DNA of 64,000 bases from Ochotona curzoniae (GCF_017591425.1 NW_024465797.1:124001-188000), one strand, 5' to 3'; counted from the first letter of the stretch, positions 34,932-46,880 are shown. The notes: generated by a model not told the origin, from the letters alone. Translations and numbers: made by a program.

Positions 34932-36970
34932 ATATACATAGATGGCTTGTATGAGTTAATGAATCAATTGTATGAGCTGATCAATTGCCAAGAGCACACA
35001 CTGCAGCTCATTGATGTTTTTGCTAATTTGCACTGTGTATTAACTTCACTTATGATTAACTTCACTTCAGATTAACTGTAACTGATGCTGTGAGTATATG
35101 TGGTCACAACAAACTCACTGCCTGCTGAGAAAGGACACTGAGTAGCCTGTGACATGGGTAAAAGATCAGCTCTTGAGAAGTGACCATGGCACATTTTTAT
35201 GCTGCTAAATTATTTGAACGAGTAGGGAAATCTGGCTCATGAAACCCTTACAGAGCCCTAAGGAAATATTTTTGTGAAAGAAGGGATGCATGTTGCTGAG
35301 CTTCACTAGAGAGAGGGCATCTTATCAGTTAAGGCTGTAACTGAAGCTCCTGTGAGTGAAACCTCACCACTCTAACACTGCTACTCATGTACCTTGTATG
35401 TAATTTCCTTTCCTTTCGTAAAGAAAGATGACTTAGGAGAATGGCAACAAAATCCTAGCTGATAATGAAGTCCATCCATCTGTCACCCAATCCTAGGGAA
35501 AATGCTGGCTGGGATCCTGGCTTCAGCTGCTGCCAGGGGCACTGGACATGCACTACCCTCATCCTGCTATCTAGTGGTCAGGTGTCAGCACACCCTTCTC
35601 CCTACACCTTTAACTCCAATGTTGATGATGCTGATAGCCTCCTAGTGACAAACCTGATCACCCCACAACTTTGTTCAAGGAAAGGAGACATTTTTAAGCT
35701 AAGATGGAACTTCTTTGGATCACATCCCCACAGTTCTTTTCTTTAAAGCAAACTTAGCCATACACATTTCATTAAAGAAAATCAATTGGGAAATTGGGTT
35801 TTCAGCATTCCTGCAAATGCACGGACCTAATAATGACTGTGGACTGTGTTAGCAAGCTCCTTCTTGCATTCTGCTTATTCTACCAAAGTGAGCATCCAAA
35901 AACATAAGATCCACTATGTTACCTGTTTCTTAAACTCCTTCAGCAGCATATTATTGCTTATGTGTTGAATGTTCAAGTTGCTGAGCACAAAGACAAAAGC
36001 TCCTCCCAAATGAAATGTGACTTCAGCCCACACTGGGTTCATTCTGCCATCTAGCACTGGCATGAGGAGCAAATACTTATCACCCAGGAGTGCTGTAAGA
36101 TGACAACACAGCCAACTGTAAACCCCCTCAACTGACAAGGATCACTTGTCCTAGTCCTCGCTTAAAATGGACAAGGCAAATGAACCATTATCTAGTTGCT
36201 TATAAGGATACTAATGCCACATATGTGGACTCCAGTACATAAATTTCCCCAACAGTCACAGTATCTGCTGTCGATCACACTGCTGTTACAGGTCAGGCTT
36301 TGGACTTATGACTGGCAGATAAAACGAGGACAGTTGTGGCAGGAATCCAGTTTAGCGCATTGGTGTTACACTTTTTCCAGGATTGTCTTCCTCCTTCAAA
36401 ATCTATCTAATCTACAATGCAGCCTCACAAGTTCAAAGTGAATCTCACCTTTTCTTTCCAAGTAACCTTCTTACAGATGTTTGCTCCATGGACAAGCACT
36501 TGCTGAGTGAATAGATGCATCAAACAATAAACAGCTTTTGTAATTCTAATGAATCAAGTAAAATCAATATGAACTCCATTGGAAAAAATTCAGAAAGCTA
36601 AGAGGTTAAAAAAAAAACAAACAATACATACCTATCTTTAATTTTTTTTTTTTAATAGAACCCTGAGACAGAGCCACCTGGAGTACATTTCATGCTGGTG
36701 GCAGCCAAATGGCTAATGCCCAAGGGTTTATAAATACTTGACATCCAATCTGAACTCTGAATTTGAGTTAAGTTTTCTAAAATCATCAAGTGCCTACTTA
36801 ACATTTTAAAGAACCTTGGTCCTGCTGCTGGGGTGCAGGTGTGAGAGATGTGGGAGACACAAAACTGGTTTGGCGAAAAATGGACAGTAATGTTAAATTC
36901 TGAGAAAACCATTGTTTTAGAGTGAAATTGTGGTAATGACCAGCAGACAAAAGTCTTGGAGGCACTCCTG
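34932..36970. other. 2 kb of unique non-coding DNA
   Basis: Short local duplications occur at 34945-34990 and 35038-35085. No gene or interspersed repeat recognised. Confidence 0.45.
35038..35085 (+). repeat. Short imperfect tandem repeat
   Basis: GATTAACTTCACTT-like units occur three times in about 45 bases. Just upstream TTGTATGAGTTAATGAATCA and TTGTATGAGCTGATCAATTG form a second pair. Confidence 0.7.
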
Positions 36971-36989
36971 AAATAATTACATCCTAATT
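36971..36989 (+). repeat. Left TSD of the young SINE
   Basis: AAATAATTACATCCTAATT, repeated exactly at 37305-37323. Confidence 0.96.
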
Positions 36990-37304
36990 GGGCCCGGCAC
37001 AGTGGCGCAGTGGTTAAGGTCCTCCCTTTGCACCGAGATCCCATATGGGCGCCGGTTCTAATCCCGGCATCCCCACTTTTCATCCAGCTCCCTGCCTGTG
37101 GCCCGGGAAAGCAGTCCAGGATGGCCCAAAGCTTTGGGACCCTGCACCCGCATGGGAGACCCCGAAGAGGCTCCTGGCTTCGGATTGGCACAGCATAGGC
37201 CACTGCGCTCACTTGGGTGGTGGCTCATCGGAAAGAAGATCTTCCTCTCTGTCTTTCCTCTCTGTATATCCACCTTTCTAATAAAAATAAAATTAATCTT
37301 AAAA
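36990..37304 (+). mobile_element. Young CSINE with perfect 19-bp TSD
   Basis: GGGCCCGGCACAGTGGCGCA, GTGGTTAAGGTCCTCCCTTT, GGGCGCCGGTTCTAATCCCG, GTGGCCCGGGAAAGCAGTCC, TATATCCACCTTTCTAATAA. A box TGGCGCAGTGG (37003-37013), B-box region GGTTCTAATCC (37054-37064). The head GGCGCAGTGGTTAAGG differs from the copy at 34588 and resembles that at 32233. Confidence 0.97.
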
Positions 37305-37323
37305 AAATAATTACATCCTAATT
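37305..37323 (+). repeat. Right TSD of the young SINE
   Basis: AAATAATTACATCCTAATT. Confidence 0.96.
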
Positions 37324-38274
37324 AATGTTGAATTAGACTTTCGATTGTGAGCTGCATCCCAGGTGTTTCTCCTCAGCTCAGAAATACCCAGTTCTCACCC
37401 ACTGGTTTCACAGGTGCTACTCAGCACTGTCTCAGTTCTGGTTTTGAGTCGTGAGCTCAAAGCTTCCAAGTCACAAAGAGCCAGTGTTGAAAACTCATTA
37501 ACTCCACTACCTCAGATTTAAACATAGTGATTGGATTCTTGAGTGGCCTGACACTCAGGGGTGTTTTGATGACTGGCCTGTCTCCCCAGGAACAGGGGCA
37601 CTGTGCTGAAGCATCCAAAAACCAGCTGGGTTGCCAGCTGGTCATGGGCTACCTGCTTCTCAGCCTGTGAATGCTTCAGAATGAATCTTTAAACCAGCAG
37701 ATAATTGTTTTCATGCTACAATTATCCAAGCACTGTTTTACAAATCTTGCTTGATGAATGATCTTAAAGGATGCATTTATCCCAGCTCCTCTCCTCACAA
37801 GCAGCTGGGATGCCCATGTGCTTCTTTTAACTTTCTCCACCCTCTGGTCCCTGCCCACACTTGAACTCACTTCAAGCTGTTCTTGCTTGTTCCAGTCTCT
37901 CCTTCTCACAGGAACAAACTCTTGTTTTCAGTCAGTATCCATCAGGTTTCTGCAAACAGAACCGGCCTCTGATATTATGGAGCAATATCACAAATGATGC
38001 ATGAGTGACTAGAATCGAGGAATAGCAAATAAAGCCACCACCTGCAATGTTAGTATCCTATGTGGAGACAGGCTGAATGTTTGATTTCCTGCCATTCATC
38101 TCACTGTGACTTTTTCGATAGCCACTTTCACTGGATGCCTCCTGCTGCCCCATGCATTTTCAAGCAATGAATGCACCTTCTAATATGGCAGTGTCATGCC
38201 CATCCCGTGGAAGAGATCTCCTTTCCGTATCAGTCTCACTTGTGGCATCAAAACCCTCATGTTATCTCCCCATT
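37324..38274. other. Unique non-coding DNA
   Basis: Nothing recognised. Confidence 0.45.
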
Positions 38275-38583
38275 TTTTTAAATTAAGGACTTATTTGTTT
38301 GAAATGAAAAGTTATAGAAATAAAGGGGAAATAAATATGGAGAGAAAGAATTCAACCTGCTGATTCTCTCTTTTAATGGTGACAGAACCCGAATCAAAGA
38401 GACTGGTACACCATCTGGGTCAGGAACATGGGTTGAGAGACCCAAGCACTTGGGCCACCCACAGCTACCTTCTCAGGCATATCTGCACAGAGATGAATCC
38501 GAAGTACAAGACCAGGATTTGAATCATAAGGGGTGCAGACATCTCAGCTGGTGGCTTAACCTACTATGCCATATCACTAGCCC
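38275..38583 (-). mobile_element. CSINE, older decayed copy
   Basis: ATTAAGGACTTATTTGTTTG, GAGACCCAAGCACTTGGGCC, GACCAGGATTTGAATCATAA, GGTGGCTTAACCTACTATGC. Full length in reverse. Confidence 0.8.
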
Positions 38584-38589
38584 TGTTTC

Positions 38590-39110
38590 TTGTTCCCTCT
38601 TTAGGAAACTCCAGCCTGGACCAGTTGTCATCTTCTAATGTCAGTCACATCTGTACATAGGCTTAACCCAGGGTCGCCATCATGCTGAGCCCTCCCTCTG
38701 AGATTCACATGGTGCTCCTGTTCTCCTTCCTAGTGCTCCATGCCCAGAGGCACCTCAGTCTCAACTATGAACAATTTTTTACCTCCTATACCCTGCCAGC
38801 TCTACTGCTTTTTCTCTGTTGCTCCACATTTTTTTTTATGAATCCCCTATAGCTCTTTCCCATTAGTCAATATATGTCTCTTCCCTCCTACTTGCTTCAT
38901 AGCTTCACCTTTCTTTGCCCGTCTACCTAAAAGTGCCTAATCTCTATTAATGACATTGTCCTGAGATTCTGGCCCCTTTCCCCCTCACCACAGTATTGCT
39001 CAGTCAGGCTCTCTTCTCTCTGCCTCTCTGAAATTTCACATTTCCCCAGGCTGCTCCAAAGACATCTTACTTCATGTTGCCCCTACATTGTCACACACAA
39101 TTCTTGGTTG
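38590..39110 (+). mobile_element. Possible L2-like LINE fragment
   Basis: Pyrimidine-rich; CCCCCTCACCACAGTATTGC, CTCAGTCAGGCTCTCTTCTC and CCAGGCTGCTCCAAAGACAT are faintly like the L2 3' part. Weak call. Confidence 0.3.
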
Positions 39111-39130
39111 TTGTTGTTTTAATGCATAGA

Positions 39131-39191
39131 TACATATACACACACAAACACACACATACACACACACGCATATGTGTGTGTATATCTATAT
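39131..39191. repeat. Alternating purine-pyrimidine microsatellite with dyad
   Basis: CA-rich tract with A interruptions joins a TG/TA tract through ACACGCATATGTGTGT. The sequence is self-complementary about the centre (around 39170). Confidence 0.9.
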
Positions 39192-39492
39192 ATTTTTTTT
39201 ATATTTTACTTTTTTGAGACAGAAAGCATAGAGGAGAGGTCTTCTACTCCTGTCTCACTCCTTAAATTGCTGCAATAGCCAGAGCTGAGCCCAGTCTAAA
39301 CTGGTAGCTGGGAACTTCTGCATTTTCAACATGGGTGCAGGGCCCCAAAACCTGGCCGGCCTACAATGGTTTCCTGACTGTAATCTAAGTGCTTGGTCAG
39401 AAGTGGATCAGCCAAGACCTGAACCCAGACCCATAATGGACTCTAACACTATAGCAGGAGAATTAGCCTGATATGCCACCACACCAGACCCT
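39192..39492 (-). mobile_element. CSINE, full length, decayed
   Basis: TTTTTTGAGACAGAAAGCAT, CAATAGCCAGAGCTGAGCCC, ATGGGTGCAGGGCCCCAAAA, CCATAATGGACTCTAACACT, GATATGCCACCACACCAGAC. The reversed A-tail side abuts the microsatellite. Confidence 0.82.
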
Positions 39493-42053
39493 GGTAGTTT
39501 TACTTTATGAATATCCTTTTCCCCATCCACAGCTCCACTAAAACCATTTCTAGAAGTATGAGAGGAAGAGTGGATGTGCAGCTGGTCACCTGGACAGCTC
39601 ATAGTCCTCAGCTAGATTTCCTGTCCTCTGCTCAGGCAAGCCAGTTTGCAACTCACATCATCTCCTCCTGCTCTCTCAAGTGCATCTCGGGGGACATTGC
39701 CAGTGTTCACAATAATGCTCATTTTCTGTAGCCCTCCACAGGTAAGCGGATGTTTCCCAACTTGAATGTCAGAATCCTAAATCATTACCTCTGCACCAGA
39801 AAAGAAGCAAGCAAATGAGTGTTTTAGATGATAATCCAATACCACTTATTCCCAAGTTCTAGTTTATTTCTTATTTTTAAGATGTAATTATTTGTTAAAG
39901 ATATATTTATTTGAAAGACAGATGAAATATGAACATAAGCAAACCACCAGCATGTGCATGATGGAGAGGGACTTACTGTAAGGCTGTTACTCCAAATGAC
40001 AGGGAAATCAATAGCACATGCACGGACCAACTGAAAGTTCTGTGGAATAACTTTCTGGGTTTCAGCGGACGTGCCTTCCACCGCTCATTTTTCTATCACA
40101 TCTATTTTTTAAAAAAACCATTGTCTTCATTTAACTCTCTGCGAGTAGCTATCTAACTCTAGCTCAGATTTATCAGTCACCAGGGAATAGTTGGCTCAGA
40201 TTGTTGCTTGAAAATATTGTTTGGAAGGGGTTTCTAAATACAGGGAGCAAAATGCATTTTTTCTAGTTTTACAATAGATCTAGTTGAACAATATTTAAGA
40301 ATTAATTACAGTCTCACAAATGTGTTCCACACAATGTTACTCTTCAGTAACCATTTCCTTTTCTAGAAAAAAGAAAAGATCCAATGTTGTAACAGCCTAT
40401 TTTATTGAAACATTTGACTAATGGCAGGTGAATTAATGTAGCAGCAGCACACCGAGCTTCTGCAAGTTTGGTTATGTCATGGTACAGGTATCTTTTAACT
40501 GGATGCTGACACTGACAAGATGCCGTGCCTTTCAGGATGCAAAAGCATCTCAAAATAAGCTACAATGATTGACATGTCCTTGGGTCTGCCAAGTTTCTTA
40601 GTTCTTGCCATGCCTTTACATTTCTTCCCACCTATATTCCCTCTTATTTTCAGCCTTTCTCACATCATTGAAATTCTTTTTACTCTGGCCCCCAGCCAAA
40701 AGATGGGGTTTACCATCTTTCCTAGTGTTGCAAAATTCTTTGTGTCATGTATTCACAGATGCAATAATAATAAAAAAGAATGGCTAAAATACAAATAACT
40801 TGTTAAAAATGGATGACAGAGAGGGTTCATTTTTTGTTTTCAGTTTGTGTGTGATCAATCAATGTCACATTTGTGACAATGATGATGATGATAAACTCAG
40901 AAAATAAATTGGAATTTAAATATATCTGATTTAAGTTTTTAATTCATTGATTTTGATTTATTGAGACTGTGGACAAGTTGGCAAACTCTCTGAGGAAGAG
41001 TGGTTGTTTTTTAAATCCAATTCATGACATAACACATTCTTAGAGCTGTTGTGAGAAGCACACATTTTATGTGCTCTATCAAGTCACTTCTATGACACTT
41101 GTTACTTTCCTTTCCTACACGGTAAAGTTTTTATCACGGGAGGAAGAGAAACTTCACCCAAACTACCGTATTCTGCTACAGTGTTCTCAGTAGCAGACAC
41201 ACGACCTCTGTAACCTTTGCATATACAGGCAGGCAGGTGGACCCAAAACTTGAACTATCTCACTGATGGCATCAGCCACAACCCATGACATCTCAAAGCC
41301 TGTGTCACAAAGGTCAACCACAGACAGACACAGCCATTGCTGACTGAAAGCCACAAGCCAAAAGTCAACTTTCTCTACCTGCTTGTTCGGTGGCTTATCA
41401 AGTTCCCCAGAAGTCTGGTAAATGTAGAATCTAACCCCAGCAAGACTTAGGCTTGTTGTGCTTTATATATGCATATATATAATTAATTAGCTGAAGGGTT
41501 CACAGTGTTCTTGCTATCAGAACTGGTGTGATCAACTCAGAAAATCACCTTTGTGATCTGGTAAGGGGAAATATTTTCTTTGACTTTATTCATGGGCTGT
41601 AATTGTTGCCTTCAGCCATCCTGAAAGAATAGTGCTTATGAGTGCCAGAAACAGTGATTATGAGTGAATCAGCCACTAGAGGAAATATGCCTTTTTTTAT
41701 GAATGATTGTTGGGAATAACTCAAAAAGCTACAAAAGGTGAAATAAATATCTTATCATGAGAAAAAAGTTTACTTTATCAAGATTTATTGATCTTGTGTT
41801 TTGACATTAGAATGCTGCACGTTACATGATTCTCTATGCCTATGATGTCAGGACACACTTAGAAAACAGAATGATGCGTTTTTTTTGTTTTTGTTTCTGT
41901 TTTTTTTTTTTTTTACTGTTGTTGAAGGGCTAAATTATTACAATATTGGAGAAAATCATGTGTGTGTCTGTGGGGGGGTGGAGCATTTAGAAGGGGAAAT
42001 ACCTGAGCCTAAGTAACCACATCATGACAAATAAAGATTAAAACATTAATTTT
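39493..42053. other. 2.6 kb of mostly unique non-coding DNA
   Basis: A small reversed SINE-tail-like piece (ATATATTTATTTGAAAGACA near 39900) and a T-rich run at about 41879-41914 are the only repeats seen. No coding evidence. Confidence 0.45.
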
Positions 42054-42316
42054 ACTTAAAAGGCATAGTTACAGAAAGAAGGAAAGACAGATCTTTACTC
42101 TTCAAAAGGCTGCAATGGCCAAAGCCGAGCCAATCCAAAGCCAGTGTTTTCGGAGACCTGAGGACTTGAACTTTCCTCCGCTATTTTCCATTGCCATCAG
42201 CAGGGAGTTGGGTCAGAAGTATAGCATCCCGGACAAGAACCAAGAACCATTATCCTAATGGGATGCTATCATGGCAGCTGAGTCTTAGACTACTAATCTA
42301 CAGTACCTGTTTCCCC
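42054..42316 (-). mobile_element. CSINE, decayed
   Basis: TTACAGAAAGAAGGAAAGAC, CAATGGCCAAAGCCGAGCCA, CATCAGCAGGGAGTTGGGTC, CCTAATGGGATGCTATCATG. The order is preserved in reverse, with several indels. Confidence 0.78.
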
Positions 42317-42339
42317 CTCCCACACACCACCTAAAGAGG

Positions 42340-42405
42340 AATTTATCCAACATATGCTGAGAACTTACTATGTGCTTAGACCTGGAGATACAATGCAAAA
42401 TGAAT
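42340..42405 (+). mobile_element. MIR/L2-type tail fragment
   Basis: GAGAACTTACTATGTGCTTA and GACCTGGAGATACAATGCAA resemble the shared 'growth point' sequence of old mammalian repeats. Confidence 0.45.
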
Positions 42406-43269
42406 GAATTCTACTTTACTCATGTGATCACCCTGGTTTTCCAGTTCTTTTTCACTGCCTTGTGCTTTATCTAAATCCTTGTGTCTTCTTACCTGAACTG
42501 ATAATGCTGTCTTCTGTTGGAAATTCTGGTAACTTTCCCCATGCCATGGAAGCATTCCTGAAGGCTCCAGAAGAAACCTCAAGACAGTTTCCAGCTTCCA
42601 GCTCTTAGCTTCATCCATGGCCTAGTCTTGGCCATTGTGGGCATTTGGGACTGGAACCTCCTTGATAGCATTTATTAAGTAGAGGATCAACAAAGTTGCT
42701 GAGTTCACATTACATGGCTAATAGCTCCCAAATGACAGTCACTCAACACTGGTTTTAATTGGGTCTGAAAGTTACCCAACCCCAGTGAGCTTCATGTGCT
42801 CTAACGCCTGTACTTAGTGAGGTTCTCTCATCTCATGTCTTAGCTGCTATCTGCAAAACACAGACTCCACAGGTATTGAAACCGAGTGCAATAGAGGGAG
42901 AAAGGGAGACTAGGAAATAGTGGTGGGCTCTTCACCATACCAGCCTTTAGGGGAGAATGGATACATCCCAATGTCTCATTTACCAGGAGCAACCACAAGG
43001 CCCTGTCTACCTGACAGGAGATGGAGGAAACATAGAAGAATAAATGAAGCAGCCCACCACTATTGTTGTCTTTGGTGCTTAGTGTGATAACTTTTCTTTC
43101 AAATATTTTAGATGATCTTCTATTATTCGACCTAATGGACGCAATGAGCTCTGATCTAAGAGAGCTAACTAGAGAACAGAGAACCTGATGCACAGAGTCC
43201 CCTTTATTTTGTAAATATTATGTGTAATAATATTATTAGTTTATTTTTCCATGTTTGGGTCCCTGTTAT
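42406..43269. other. Unique non-coding DNA
   Basis: The 117-codon minus-strand frame at 42840-43193 is unrecognised and not supported as an exon. Confidence 0.45.
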
Positions 43270-43485
43270 TGACCTGGGTGACCTGTGTGCAGTTTATGGC
43301 TCTTGCCTTGAGCATGGTTCAGCCCCAGACATAAGAGCTTTTTGGGTAGTAAGCCAGTGTATGAAGATCTATACTTCTGTTTCTGTCTCTCTCCTTTCCC
43401 TCACTCCTCATCCCCTCTCCTCCCTCCATGTTTCTCCCTCTCTTTAAGTCGGCCCATCTTTCAAACAAGTAAACATTGAGAAACA
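43270..43485 (+). mobile_element. CSINE 3' part, older subfamily
   Basis: GGCTCTTGCCTTGAGCATGG, GGGTAGTAAGCCAGTGTATG, an expanded CT-rich stretch and CATCTTTCAAACAAGTAAAC match the 3' half. The head is not recognisable. Confidence 0.6.
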
Positions 43486-44599
43486 GAATACTTTGGGTCC
43501 TGCCTAAAATAGAAAATACTTGTAATCATACTTGTTCAAATGTGCAGTATGTTGCCAACAGAAACTTATAGAATTAAGGAAGGAAAGAAAAGAGGAATGA
43601 CATGTTTGCAGGGGGATATGAAAGCGAGGTTCCAAAGTGTTTTATAATTCAAATAACACAGGAAGAAACTCTTAAGTCCCCATTCAGGTGCAATTCCAGG
43701 CTCCAGAAAAAGGCTGTTTAGTCTTTCCTGACCACAGTTAACTTCTTTGTGAATTTATCACCCCTTTTACTTGTTTGCCAGAAGTGTTAGGAACACAGGA
43801 TGTACCTTTTTCCTGCTTCCAAATCAATTTGGCTTTGCCTTTTCCATCTGTTGTGTTGTGTTAGTCTGCACAGCCAGCTGGAGGCACAGGAAGCTGAGGC
43901 AATTAAAGCCTGTTCAATTGACTGCTCCTTCCCCTGGTGTTTGAATCAACCTTTAACTTAATATCTGCCTCATTTGAGATTCTAATGTTTTAGCTGCCAG
44001 CTGCACTTTCCACTTCATATGAACTTTGGTCTATTCCAATTTTCCACTTCTCTGCCTCTAATCCCATGGTTACAAATGCGATCCCCAGCTATACTAATCT
44101 CTCTGATTTGCTGGCAGTAAAGACATCAATATTTCAAAATGTCATGTGTTTTATATATTAACTACGACGTGCATACAAAGACAGAAGGCACTGTGTCTTC
44201 TGCTAAATTTCCAAAGCCATGGTGATGGCTCCCCGATAAGTTACTGTTGGTTGTTGACAGGTCTTTGGCCATACCTGAGAGTTTGAGACATGGCAGAGAC
44301 TGAATCATTAAAATTACCAGCATTGCATTGACCAAGTTAATTCTGAATACAAACCCCAGAAACCAGGAATCCCAAGGCCTAGCAGGAAGGAGGCTTTCCC
44401 CACTGGCAACACTCATTCCCCATACTCATTTTGTCACCTATGCAACAGTTGTTAATTAAGCACCTCCGCCTCTTGGTGTGAACTATTCCCCAGGGATTCC
44501 AGGACAGGTAAGTCCCAGGCCCTTTTGATGGATTTCTACCTGGTCAAAGTGATAGCTAACTCACTTGCAAACCACCTTTCTGGTAATACTCATCTTGCA
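43486..44599. other. Unique DNA, candidate conserved non-coding stretch
   Basis: No repeat family. 43860-44140 holds dense short motifs with regulatory character (GAGGCAATTAAAGCCTGTTC, GAATCAACCTTTAACTTAAT, TAGCTGCCAGCTGCACTTTC) without an open frame. Only a multi-species alignment can tell. Confidence 0.35.
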
Positions 44600-44830
44600 G
44601 GGCAGCAGCTCAAGCACTTGGTTTCCAAGAGGCCTTCTTGGAGTCCCCACCCTCTGGTCTCAGTGATATGGTGAGTGTTTCAGCAGGGAAACACCCTTTT
44701 TTCTTTTCTTTTCTTTTCTTTTCTTTTCCCTTTCCTTTTCTTTTCTTCTCTTCTCTTTTCTTTCTTTTATTCTTTCTCTCTCTTTCATCTCTCTTTATTC
44801 ATCTTTTCAATAAAATAAATTTAGATGCTC
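44600..44830 (+). mobile_element. Probable decayed CSINE with expanded pyrimidine tract
   Basis: AGCTCAAGCACTTGGTTTCC looks like a SINE middle, and CTTTCATCTCTCTTTATTCA plus CTTTTCAATAAAATAAATTT a SINE tail. Between them the CT-rich region has grown into TTTTC repeats. Confidence 0.45.
44697..44770 (+). repeat. (TTTTC)n microsatellite
   Basis: Pentamer TTTTC repeated about six times, then imperfect CTTTC/CTTCT variants. Confidence 0.92.
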
Positions 44831-45025
44831 TAAGAAGAGACTTTTGGCTTCCCCAATGAGGGAATTCTGCATGTAAGTGATGAAATGTAGCCAATTTTTG
44901 ACAGGCAGAGAGCTCTAACTTTAGAGGAAACACAAGCATGAAGAAGTCCAGATGGGCTTCCAAAAGTAACACCCAAACTGGGCATTGAAGGATGAGTAGG
45001 AATCAGGTAAAGGACCATCTTTTTC

Positions 45026-45355
45026 AAAAAAAAGGTTTATTTTTCATTTATGTGAATGTCACAGTTATATAGAGGGCAGGGCAGACAGAGAGGAAAGAGG
45101 TGTGAGTGAGAAAAATCTTCCATTCTCTGGTTGATTCCCCAGTTGGCCACAATGGCCAAGGCTGGTCCAAAACAATGCTGGGAGCAAGAACCTCTGGGTC
45201 TTTCACATGGCTGCAGAGACCAAAGCACTTGAACCACCCCTTTCTGATTTTCCAAGTGCATTAACAGGGAGCAAGGATGGAAGTGGAACAGTTAGCCATG
45301 AACCATGCCAATGTCACATCCATTGTTTACTTGCTATAGCACAACGCCAGCCCCT
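45026..45355 (-). mobile_element. CSINE, full length, decayed
   Basis: AAAAGGTTTATTTTTCATTT, CAATGGCCAAGGCTGGTCCA, GAACCTCTGGGTCTTTCACA, GTTTACTTGCTATAGCACAA, CGCCAGCCCC. Confidence 0.82.
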
Positions 45356-45479
45356 AAACAATCCGTTACCTTGAACTCTAGATATAAACAAAAAATAAGG
45401 AATTATTTGAGTTTTATTTTTGGACAAATGTACAGAACAGTTAGTTCTGATGGAAAAACCACTGGTTTTAATAAATGAA

Positions 45480-45655
45480 TTTGATGTTCTCCATCTTATT
45501 TAATTTATCCTTATGCTAGTTTTCAACATATATTCAGTTGAGGCCCACCCCATTTTTAAAATCAGGAAACAATGGCACAGTGAAATTAACCTTCACTTTG
45601 ATTATTCACTTAGCAAATTGCTAAAATTAAACCATAAATCTTGACTTCTAAGTTT
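45480..45655 (-). mobile_element. MIR-like fragment
   Basis: CCATTTTTAAAATCAGGAAA, CAATGGCACAGTGAAATTAA and TTAAACCATAAATCTTGACT follow the reverse MIR core. Confidence 0.55.
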
Positions 45656-46498
45656 AGAAAACAGTCAAAATTTCAACTGAATTGCACAGGTGGCAAGACC
45701 AATTGGCATACTTTGTGAGACATAATAATGTGAAAGAAGGAAATATCAGCGTTCATAGGTGGTTATGGAATAAATGGAACTATAGGATAGAAATCCACCC
45801 AGGAGGCAAAAAAGGACCACATTTTAAATGGCAGGAGATAAACAACTGCTTGAAAAGCCCAAGTCATTACTTTTTGATATGACTGAGTTCTCTTGCTGTG
45901 CATTGCCTTTGTCAAAGGATGTTGGTGGATTGGGCAAATATTGATGGGGTGTCTAGGAGATATTGGATCTGAAGCCTTGATGATCACAAGCCTGCTTTCG
46001 TTCAAACCCATGAGAAGCTAGGAAGGCTCCCTCTGTCTCCCCCAGGAAATAGGAAGAAATTCAGAGTCAAAGACAAACCTCAAGCCAGACACAGCCACAG
46101 AACATTGACTGACACAGGGTAAACTTGCTCCCCAGGTCCTTCGTGTTGCAGTTGTAGAACCCAGCTTGAGAGTCTGCATCCTAACCTTCCATCAAACAGC
46201 TAGTTCCACCCTAAGAAACTTCTTCAAGACTCCACAGGCTTCCAACTAAGCCATGCCAACATCTTTGACAAAGGATACCCTGGGACCAAACTGTTTAACA
46301 AACAAAGCAAATCTTACATAAGTAAAACACTCTGTGACCCAGATTCTATACTTGGCTCACTCCCACCTGCCACTAGGGACTCCTAAAGTCTCATTACTCC
46401 TGACAGGGTACAGAACATTTGGTCAGTAGACCACATGATTTCCCTGTGGAATTGTTTGGTCTGGGTCTGGCAAGGAAATCAGTCAGTAAACCTATAGG
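45656..46498. other. Unique non-coding DNA
   Basis: The tryptophan-rich 66-codon frame at 45682-45882 is not recognised; no splice or promoter support. Confidence 0.4.
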
Positions 46499-46880
46499 AA
46501 AAAAAAAAATATTTTTGTTATTTGAAAGTCAGAGTTAGTGAAGGAGAGGGGGAGACAAAGAGAGGGGAGAGAAGTGAAGAGAGAAAGAGAGAGGAGAAAA
46601 ACCTCCCATCCTCTGGTTGACTCCCCAAAGCCAGCCATGAGCCAGGCCAAAGCCATGAGCCAAAACCTTCCAGTCAACTTCCCACTTGGTTGACAGGGTC
46701 CCAGATGTCAGCCTTTCAAGACAATAACTTCCCACTTGGGAGTCAGGGTCTCATACCCTTAGGCCATCTTCTGTTGCTGTCCAGGGCCATAAGTAGGGTG
46801 CTGCAGCAGAAGCAAAGCAACCAGGACACTAAATGACTGCCATTGTATGGGATGCTGCTATGCCACAACACCATCCCTAA
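46499..46880 (-). mobile_element. CSINE with internal duplication
   Basis: TTATTTGAAAGTCAGAGTTA, a long GA-rich tract, GCCAAAGCCATGAGCCAAAA, GGCCATAAGTAGGGTGCTGC and GTATGGGATGCTGCTATGCC. AACTTCCCACTTGG occurs twice, about 50 bases apart, with similar following sequence, so the element is longer than usual. Confidence 0.78.

Noticed and set aside
36652..37212. 186-codon minus-strand open frame
   Set aside because: Its first half is the antisense of the young SINE at 36990. SINE-derived frames like this recur at 32.2, 33.1 and 34.6 kb with similar peptides.
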